64,000 bases of DNA from Owenia fusiformis. Lineage: Eukaryota > Annelida > Polychaeta > Sabellida > Oweniidae. The stretch lies in NCBI GenBank assembly GCA_903813345.2, contig CAIIXF020000012.1:721318-785317 (forward strand). Reading direction: 5' to 3'. The notes under the pieces were generated by a model. It ran no database searches and was not told the origin of the DNA. It worked only from the letters and a program-made list of their open reading frames with translations. Position 1 is the first letter of the stretch; each line of letters starts with the position of its first letter. Of the stretch, positions 54,366-64,000 are shown in pieces. Position numbers and translations under genes: made by a program.

Positions 54366-57025
54366 CTGGAAATATACAAAATTACAGAAATCAAATAATA
54401 TGTCATATAAACCAATAAACCACATGAAAGTTGATAACATTATTAGTTAATAAAAACACAGAATGAATTCCTGTGCTAAGGGTTGATATGAAAAAGTCAA
54501 TCTACCTTAGCAAGGATCGAAGCCATGATGCCAGGAAAAACACAAATAACACTCAAATAAGATATCTCATAAAGAGAAATATTACATAGAAGTTCATGAA
54601 TAGTACAATATAGAAATATAATTCATAGTCTAGTTACAAGCCTCTGTGACCCCCTCCCCCTACTTGACTACATACCTTCCACACACTTGTTTTAGTGGAC
54701 ACTGGGGGGTCAAAAGGGGTTGTAGCTACACTATATATTTATCAACATGATTAAATATCACCACCAGATTACAAATACAAGGTTACAAATACAAAGTGTA
54801 ACAATACAAGGTTACAAATACAAGGTGTAACAATTTGTTGCAGATACAGAAGGCAGCGAACGCCACAGGATTTTTTCTCAAGTAGGTGCAAAATTTTCAT
54901 TTTCACAATTCAGACCAAAATTTTCAAAATATGCCTATTTTCATGATTTTTCTCATTTTCTGGTGGGTGCAAATGGATTTTCAGATGGGTGCAAGCCTTT
55001 TTTCAAAATCTCAGGTAGGTGCTGCGCCCACTTGCTTTAATGCTGGAAAGATCACTGGAAGGTCAAAAATGGGCGCTAGAACAACATTTCACGATTTCTT
55101 GGCGGTGACATTCAAAAAATATGACTCAAAGTTTAAAAGTATTATTGAATATAAAAGGATCACCTTGAATCAAACAGAAATGTTCACTCCCGCTACCCGC
55201 TGATTTACGACAGTACCATTTACAAATCTCATGTAATATATGATTAAGTACTTCATGGTACCATAAGTAGATTTAGAAAAATGATCAAACATGATTTTAT
55301 CTCAGTTCATACATCTACATGATACCAGATTTTCACAGATTTCGTTATGGTTTAAAGGCTCACGTTCACCATACAGGAGAGTATCTTAAAGGACATTCTC
55401 ATGTATAATATATCTTATATACGGTAATTGTTTTCTTTGATGCTGTTGTGTTTATTTAAGTATAATTAACAAGTTATTTCAATCAATAATAAAACGATGG
55501 GATTTGTTGTTTTTTCAGCTTCAAAGCTGTTTAGAATATGCATAAGTCAGAAATAAGTTTGGGACTGTACTATAAATGATCCCTTCATGAGACCTAACCA
55601 ACTAGAGGTAACATCAAACGCTTTCAAGTATCCAAATATCTTACGTTAAAACATCAACAAATATTAGACCAGGATTAACAGATAGCTGAAAGGGTCCTTT
55701 GGTCTTTCAACATCACTTTGTAAAATCTCACCCAAGTTTGTGAATGGCTTTATTAGAACTATTTGATCCCACACCAGGTGTGGAAAGCAAGATATGAGGA
55801 CACCCTGAAACCTAGAGTCAAACAGTAAAAATAACTAGACTCTGCAGAGGTTCTTTGCCCCATGTTAGCTACCAGCCTGTTGTGACCCCCCCCCCCACTA
55901 CAAGTGTATGAGAAGGTGTGGAGTCATGTAGAGGGGGGGGGTCACAGAAGCTTGTAGCTAGACTATTTTATCAGTTTATCATGATCCCTTTATCATAAGA
56001 ACCCCCTTTAGCAGACAATACCCAAATTCTACTCCAACCCCCTCTCCAATCAATAGCACCCCCTCTTTAACCCTTTATCACAAAAACAGCTGAGCATTTT
56101 GTTTTTTATTTCTATATTTGTTGGCACTTAATGCCTGCTATAGCAAACACTCAAGTGCTACAGTTAAGAGTATTTGAAATGCCACATAGCTTGACCCCTG
56201 CATAACTTGACCCCTAGGTATCTTGACGCCTGAACCCTCGATTACTTGACCCGTGATTTTATAGTCGTACTTCATACAGAGGCCATTACCCTCTCCAGAT
56301 TGATCCCTCGGTTAATTATCTTGCTTTTTACCCAGGTAAACCTCTCTACCACACTTCAAGAAAATAATGAACACTTAGAATTGTTTTATGTTTCGTCTGA
56401 TAAGTTTCAAAATGGAATATACTCAGTGACATGGTTTGACGATTGGTAAGTATAAATAATATTGTCGCAATTTGAATTATTATTTGACAATAAATTGTTG
56501 AGTTTGCATGCAGAAGCAACACTGACATTCTTTATATGAATTGTTTTGTGTATGTTATATGTAGAAGGTGTTATCAAAGGGAGTAAGTTTCCCCCTCAAA
56601 TGTATTTACCTATTATATAAATGTACATTAGATGGGGAGGGAGTGTTGGGGGTGTCTTGGGTGGTATACCTTACACAGCCAATATAATTCGACACCGTTT
56701 CGGCATCGAACAAATTCGACACCGTTCCGGCACCGAAACCTTTCGACACCAAAATTTGCTACCCGACTAGTCAGTCCATATGAAATTAAAATGGTGTTGA
56801 AAATCAGATTGCATTTGGGGGGTGTAATAAGTTATCACATCAACTTAACGTACATATATATCCCATCCTTGCTTTGTATTTTTATAACCAAATGGACTTG
56901 TGCTTAGATATTTTCCAGAAGAGGCACCATATCTTCATTTCAAACCATGTAGATTCTCTTCACATATTTTATATTCTGAATTGTATACTAAAGTAAAATA
57001 AAAAGAAAGTTATGGAGGATATCAC

Positions 57026-57250
57026 TGATGAACCCAACCATGCATTTTACTGAAGAACCCAACCATGCATTTTACTGAAGAACCCAACCATGCATTTTAC
57101 TGAAGAACTTAACCATGCATTTTACTGAAGAACCCAACCATGCATTTTACTGAAGAACCCAACCATGCATTTTACTGAAGAACCCAACCATGCATTTTAC
57201 TGAAGAACTTAACCATGCATTTTACTAAAGAACCCAACCATGCATTTTAC
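57026..57250. repeat. 25-bp minisatellite, nine copies
   Basis: Unit AACCCAACCATGCATTTTAC then TGAAG, with an AACTT variant in two copies spaced about 100 bp apart, which hints at a four-unit higher-order period. Confidence 0.93.
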
Positions 57251-57734
57251 TTGATCGGGTTTCACTGCTATTACAGCGATGTTGTAAATTGAAATACCCT
57301 TGAACCAAGGACGATTAAATACATATTCTTAGAATTACCAATTCCTACATTTTGCATTTTTCCAGCCTTAAATTTTCTGGCCCTAATTTTCTAAATGCTC
57401 TAACACAAATAAAATGGTCCTGCCTTACTCCATAGCAGTCTGGTGAGTGATAACCTGCTCAGCCACATTTCAAAGAACTTGGTGTAAAGAAACGGGAGAT
57501 CAAAGCCAACAGTAATGAACATTGCTGAAAGTTGGTTTAGCTCTGAGATTAACAATTTCACAGTTGCAAAAGGGAAAGAATCAAGGTTTCTTTAAAGATA
57601 AAAAACATTTTGTTATAAATGTGACTATGCATATAATGTAGGTATCATACATTCAATGGTTTCTCCCATTTGTTTTGTCTTTTTCTATTGTCCAGTAAGG
57701 TGTGTTCAGTAGACTTAATACTCCGGTGACACAC

Positions 57735-58496
57735 TTAACATGTAGATACAGACATCATATACACTTTTAACATGTAGATACAGACATCATAAACACTTTT
57801 CACATGTAGATACAGACATCATAAACACTTTTCACATGTAGATACAGACATCATAAACACTTTTAACATGTAGATATAGACATCATAAACAGTTTTAACA
57901 TGTAGATACAGACATCATAAACACTTTTAACATGTAGATACAGACATCATAAACAGTTTTAACATGTAGATACAGATATCATAAATACTTATAACATGTA
58001 TGCAGATATCATAAACAGTTTTAACATGTAGATACAGACATCATAAACACTTTTAACATGTAGATACAGACATCATAAACACTTTTCACATGTAGATACA
58101 GACATCATAAACACTTTTCACATGTAGATACAGACATCATAAACACTTTTCACATGTAGATACAGACATCATAAACACTTTTAACATGTAGATATAGACA
58201 TCATAAACAGTTTTAACATGTATATACAGACATCATAAACACTTTTAACATGTAGATACAGACATCATAAACAGTTTTAACATGTAGATACAGATATCAT
58301 AAATACTTATAACATGTATGCAGATATCATAAACAGTTTTAACATGTAGATACAGACATCATAAACACTTTTAACATGTAGATACAGACATCATAAACAG
58401 TTTTAACATGTAGATACAGATATCATAAATACTTATAACATGTATGCAGATATCATAAACAGTTTTAACATGTAGATACAGACATCATAAACACTT
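57735..58496. repeat. ~32-bp minisatellite with higher-order structure, about 24 copies
   Basis: Unit ACATGTAGATACAGACATCA then TAAACACTTTTA. Variants (CAC or AAC after TTTT, AGTTTT instead of ACTTTT, and a shortened unit ATGTATGCAGATATC) recur in the same order at about 57990, 58310 and 58440, so blocks of several units have been duplicated. Confidence 0.93.
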
Positions 58497-61400
58497 TAGG
58501 TCCAAACTGTGTCAAACCACTTGATCTGCCTACGAGTAAATCACTTTACAAGCACAGTACTATAGATGCATCACATTCTAGAATGTACCGAAAACTCATG
58601 GCAAGCACTCATAAAGGGGCATCCTTTTCTCGAAGTACAAGCTATCATAATTAGTTTTTAAAATGCAAAATAAAGTTTGAAACACTGCAAACAGCAAAAA
58701 TAAAAACAGATCAGCATGCAGTCAAAATACCAAATAATGATATGGTATTCACGAAAACCAGAAAGTTGATTCAATTTTAGAAAGGTTTTCCATGAAATAA
58801 ACATGAAAAGACATTCTAGCAGGGATTTCATCAAATATATCTTGTTACTAAAGAACCTTACCATATAAAATTTTGCACAAACATACAAATCTACCTCCTA
58901 AGAAAAAAATAAACACTGATACCAAACTTAGAATACAACAATCAAAACTGACGAAAAACACTTAAAATTTCTGTAAACAAAATTGCAGGATTCCTTTCTC
59001 GAGTGTTCATATTTGCGAGGGATGTAAAGGTATAAGGAGAATAAATATATATTTTATTTTCAAGTTAGATTTGGTGTACACTTGCCTATGTAATTAAGCC
59101 ATAGATCACTGTCTGGTGAAACAGAAAGGTAAACAGAGTTTATTTCATTGATCTTACTCTCGCAAAAACATCAATGGACCGACTTGAAAAAACATCTATG
59201 TTTTACCTGGGCAGAAAATGATGCGGTCGTTTCAGGTCTAAAATGCAAAATGATCAAATAAATGAGAGTTGAAGTAAAATTAAAAGATTTCTAGATTATC
59301 TACCGTGTAAATCAATAGAAATGATAGAAACTCATATATTTTAATATGATTTTATTCGAAAAAAAGGCACAAGTAGACAAGCCTTGTATGATTCTTTCTG
59401 TACAGGCAGTACATACCAAAGTGGGATATAACCAGGATTCAGGTATTATAACGTAAAATTATCTTTTATTCCAAAATAGAGGAATTTTCACATTTTTGAG
59501 TAATCGGGTAGGTATATGAGGGGGACATATCATCAAATATATACATTTTTATCATTTGATTAAACAAGTTCCTAAATATAATTCTCACATATAAACTTAC
59601 TTAAAACCTTACAAGCATATCCCATAAATATTCAAAACAAATTAACCTGACTGAGAAAAGTGTTATGTTATAAGGAAGCAGACTCTATTAAAACAAACCA
59701 TAAACATTTACAAGTTTATTGTCTGACCTGAGCAAGAAAATACTTATAGGTGCTACAACACCAGAGTCTAATATGTGTGCCCATAATAAAATATATTCAT
59801 AATCAACTAATAAAGATAGCAAATAATCTAAAAACTAATGAAAATTACAAGAAATTGAGTATATACCTGTGAAGGCAATGGTCTTTATGATATAAAAATA
59901 TGAGAAATAAAGATACTTCATTCAACTTTAACAGAGATAAAGACCAAAATTAAACTTGAGCAGACGTACATTTCAAACATGGAACTCTTATACTGAGGTG
60001 AAGGCCCACAATATCTATAAAGTTGTAAATCCTGCAATAAAATATGAAACTCTAAAAGGCTTAAAATCTACTAAAACGATCATGAAAACAAACAGGCAAT
60101 ATACACATATTTTGCATGTTAAACCTATAAAAAAAACGATACCTTGAATGAAACACAAGGACCTTGAAGAAATCCCTATATACCAGTCGCACCAATACCA
60201 AATCCCAAACTAACCAAAATCCTAAACTATACATCCTCCATAAAAGCCAATCAAAACAAGAAATCAATTAACGATATGGAACATTTTCATACTTTGAAAT
60301 GGCCCCCAATAAGTACATATGAGACTGAACATAGTGAAGTTATCTATCAATGATTTTATGCTTGAGGCCTCATAAAAGATAGAAACAAAAAGCTTATCTC
60401 TTTTGATAAGGTCTTCAAACAAAGATCAAAGAAAACACCCCTCACAGAGAGATCAACACATTTTTGTGTATTTTATTTCATTTAAATTTGGTAAGTCGAT
60501 ATAAATCTGAATTTGGTCATTGTAGCCAATATCAGCCAATATCTGCAACTTTTAGGTTCAGTGACAAATAAATTTTTTAATTTTGCGTGTTTTAATTAGA
60601 AATATCCGATAGCATTGAGCGTAAGGGTTTCCACATTGTAAATCTGTTATGTTCAACTAGCTAATGTTAAGTACAGAATTATAGAAACAAACAACAATTT
60701 GTGACTAGAATGGAATTTGAAATATCTACGCCTGATACATCAGCCCTTGTTAGTAAAACATTGTTTTTGCAGAAAAATATAGTTCATTAACCTATAACGG
60801 GAATATAATAATACAAATACTTGATTTAAACCAGTAATCATACAGGATTTACCAGATTTCTAACGCCAATGATGATATTAAAAATACTGCATTCTGATTG
60901 GTTTATAGACTGACCGACATTAAAGTATATATCCACCCTTCTTACAAAATATGATTTTTGCATAATTTGTTTCATTAATCACATTTTTATATATAAATAG
61001 TTTATTATCAATTGATTGGCTAGCATCATGTACTCGAAACTTCAAGTAATACTTAATTCATAAGATATGTCCACCTAGTTTTTTTATTAAGTTCATTCCG
61101 GAAAAGCAAAAGACGCAACTGAAGCCTTGCTGCTTAATAACCGCAGGGATAATAAAGTAACATGGCATCAATTTCCTCTCAAATACATATAATCAACCTC
61201 CGGGATATCTCCTCGATCATTCAATGGGCTTCTTTATAATATAGTAACAAAACATTAATAACAGTATTTTATATCGCGGAATAACTTATTCCTCCGCTTC
61301 ATTTGAGTTGTCACGCCTGTTGAATTTGTTCTAATCACCGTGCCATTGAAATAATTGGATTATGGCGCAACTCTAATAGAGCTAATTGAATCAATAACAG

Positions 61401-64000
61401 TCAAACAAATGCTCAATTCCCCCAAGGTGCTATCTCAGCATTTATTACTACCCTCAATCCCCATTGAATACTCAACACTACTCTAGACTCTCACAGATGA
61501 TCCTAGTTTTGATGCATGGGTCTTAATGATCTTAAATGGATCTTTTATAACATTTTTTGAGTATGAAAGTGTGAATCATACTTTTGCAAAAAATCCAGAT
61601 TCTCTATGATATAGTTTTAAGTGATGTAATAGTCTTAGATCAGAATTGTTCTCTTATTGAAAGAGTAGAGACAGAGGCGAGCTATGGAAAAGGGTAATTA
61701 AATACAAACCAAAACACAATTTCTATGAACTCAAATATTTATACTGAAAAGTTAAACATGAAGCAGAATATGCCACAAAATATTCCAAACTTTCCTTACA
61801 CTTGATTAGAGTAATGATGTTTGCATATAAAATATTCCACAGTTGATTTTATTAGATATGTGGGCACTTGCACGAGGCTGGTATTTAACTCATGTTCAAT
61901 CGTGAAAATCTGAATTCCAGGTTTAGGATATGAGAAATATCCCACAGATCTCTACCTTAGTTTGAAATTAAACCAGCACAATGTATTCAATTTTGTAAAT
62001 CTGGCTATATTCTATCAAACATTAACAAGGACATATACCTCCTCTCACAAAAGTGTGAACAAAACCCTTAACATTTCTTGCAATATTCCGATTAATTCTT
62101 GTTTTTTTATTCCTTTTCCATTGCAGGCAAGGAAGCCTGAGAATTGCATTTATATTTATAAATCAGATGACTGTAATGATTGTAATCAACGCAACGTATT
62201 GGAGCAAATCAATCAATAACTTGACAAGTGGATTATTACATCTTCCTTCTGAACATTTCCGAAAATCACAATCAAAAATGGGAAATATCGAGAAAAGTAG
62301 AGAAATAAACAGAAAATGAAATAACCTTGCATGAGGGTCTTGAATTGAAGTCTATAGAATTGCGAAAATATCAAACACTTCTTTCAATTTTAAGAGAGAT
62401 TTTAAGCAAAATAGAGAGCTACTGGGGAAATTGTCTGCTTGGGAAGTCAACAAGATCTGATGCATTGACATAAATATTGTCAGAATTGCAGACGGATTTC
62501 TACAATTTCTTTGATTTGGAAATTCTTGAGCATTATCAAAGAGAGAAACATCAACTGAATAATAATGAGGCCAAAAGGACGTAGCACAAGATCTTGCAAA
62601 AGAAAAAGAATCAAGAATCTTAGACAGAAATTACATAATTGAGACAAATACAAGATTGCTTTGCTTTGGCTAAGACAAACATATATCAGAGCTATGCAAT
62701 AAATTGTATTATGATTCCATTTCTAAGCATTATATTCAAAATAATATCTAACAAGCATAAGACTGAAAAATATGTTCACATTTTGAGGTGTTTGCTTTAT
62801 TGAGGTGCACGTCAATAAACTGTACCACCGTAGCACTCTATCAAAAGCTCCAGACTTCCTATACATTTCCTTGAAAAGGTGTTGTCTCAGGAAGACGGTA
62901 TCATTCCAAAATGAGGCTAACTCCGTTACGATAACACTATCTTTCCTATACTGAGACATGAAAGTAAAGCTATCAGTGCGAAAGGAACAGTCTACTCTAA
63001 GATACTAAACTATCTCAGTGATAAAAACCTTTTCTATCGTGCCATACTTTAACACGATCACAGAAGTTCAAAGCACTTTAAAAGATATTTGTGAAATGCT
63101 GATACAGAAAACATTCCAGATTTTGCACTGATGGTTGTCGAACCTCACGTGCCAACTTGACAAGGACATTTTTCTCTTTTGTAATAGTATAAGCATGAAA
63201 CATATAATTTTGTACTTGAAGGGTATTTGCATAGTACCAACTTTCTATTAGAAATTTCATATTTTCTTAAATCATTTCAGCAGGAAATGAAGTGTCACTG
63301 AATGCGGATTCTCAAGTTTATGACGCATATGAATGTATTTTATGTTTTTCCAAAATCTTTGCCTTATTAATTCAACATAACTTCGCTTTAGAATGAAATA
63401 TAGAATGAAACCATAAGCTGGAACAAGTCTCTATAGGTAATCTTGCTCAAACCCTTTTGTGACACAAGTTGTTTAAAGTCTTGAACCAAGACTACTCTAT
63501 AAGGAACACATTTTCCACAGAACCAAGACTCATTGTTTTATTTTACATCTAATGTAATGACCTCTGTAAGGAACACCTGCCTACAAGGAACAATCCTCAA
63601 CAGTACTGTGGGTGTTTCACATATAAAGGTTCTACTGTACAACATTGTGCCTTGTAGGCTTGTACTACCTCTCTATAATGTCATGGATATCATATCTACT
63701 AATTCTATTCCTCTCTCATTCCTCTCCTTTATTTTGCATTGCAAAACATGACCTCTAGAACTGGAAGTATAACTGGCCACCATGATAAATCGAACATTGG
63801 AATGTAATTTGGGTAAACAGACAAATACCAAGGCTGGATTTTCCGAATGAATTAACATATTCCCTATGACCGCATGGTTTACAAAACATGCACAAAAACT
63901 TCATTGAACAAGCTTATAATTAGCCATAGGAATCTCGATGTTGGATGCATATTCAGGTATCAGATCATATCATCATAAGCTATCATCTTAGCGGATTTGG

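Larger units (their letters stand above)
54366..64000. other. 5' intron or flank of the ZNRF3/RNF43-like gene
   Basis: 9.6 kb of AT-rich sequence with two minisatellites (57026-57250, 57735-58496), an imperfect repeat of TTCGACACCGTT(T/C)CGGCA (56685-56745) and poly-C/poly-G tracts near 55886 and 55933. Neither the signal-peptide exon nor the proximal ectodomain could be identified with confidence; a weak candidate ends at 54506 (see findings). The short frames have no support. Confidence 0.5.

Noticed and set aside
59190-59250. Possible 31-nt minus-strand exon between TTTTAG and GTAAAA
   Set aside because: It is too short, has no homology to the ZNRF3 ectodomain and its phase does not help join the known exons.
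62723-62959. 78-codon minus-strand frame
   Set aside because: No domain, no splice support and no similarity to the expected ZNRF3/RNF43 N-terminal region.

Overview
This is a stretch of an animal nuclear genome: AT-rich and intron-rich, with long introns full of minisatellites, TA-target DNA transposon remnants and large tandem-repeat-cored elements. The gene content (a TRAFD1-like and a ZNRF3/RNF43-like gene with introns at GT..AG borders) is metazoan. The elements that carry a 130-165 bp tandem core, a short GC-rich microsatellite and a terminal hairpin resemble the 'pearl'/Helentron-associated elements known from bivalves, so a lophotrochozoan, most likely a mollusc, is my best guess. That taxonomic placement is inference.

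Layout. (1) 455-17880, minus strand: a gene I do not recognise. One 879-nt terminal exon is preceded by three alternative first coding exons (4034-4063, 16501-16629, 17656-17880), all ending in phase 0 and all able to splice to the same acceptor. Its introns hold a small TA-flanked MITE, an ~870 bp minisatellite and a foldback element. (2) 17881-22455: intergenic, with a degenerate Tc1/mariner-type element, a second TIR element and a 29-bp palindrome. (3) 22456-about 31200, plus strand: a complete ten-coding-exon TRAFD1 (FLN29)-like gene of 784 codons, reconstructed through every splice junction. TRAFD1 is a TRAF-type zinc-finger regulator of innate immune signalling in vertebrates. (4) 31200-34140: no gene seen. 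(5) 34337-54365 and probably beyond the right edge, minus strand: a ZNRF3/RNF43-type transmembrane RING E3 ligase (the Wnt-receptor turnover enzyme), with the distal part of the PA-type ectodomain, the membrane helix, a split RING-H2 and a long Ser-rich tail. It is tail-to-tail with the TRAFD1-like gene. Its signal peptide and the proximal ectodomain were not confidently found. (6) 54366-64000: the 5' intron or flank of that gene, with two large minisatellites and no supported exon.

The most striking non-genic content is a set of elements in the two right-hand genes' introns. There are two copies of family A (39817-41203 and 43342-46048), one of family B (43088-48016) and one of family C (29115-30154, reverse orientation). 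All share one architecture: a left terminal motif, a tandem core, a microsatellite, and a right hairpin whose arms repeat the left motif. The motif differs between families but matches within each element. They are nested three deep: a piggyBac-like TTAA MITE (44116-44798) lies inside an A copy, which lies inside the B copy, all within one ZNRF3/RNF43 intron. The A core also carries dense AGGTCA nuclear-receptor-type half-sites. No prokaryotic genes, CRISPR arrays, rRNA or convincing tRNA genes were seen.
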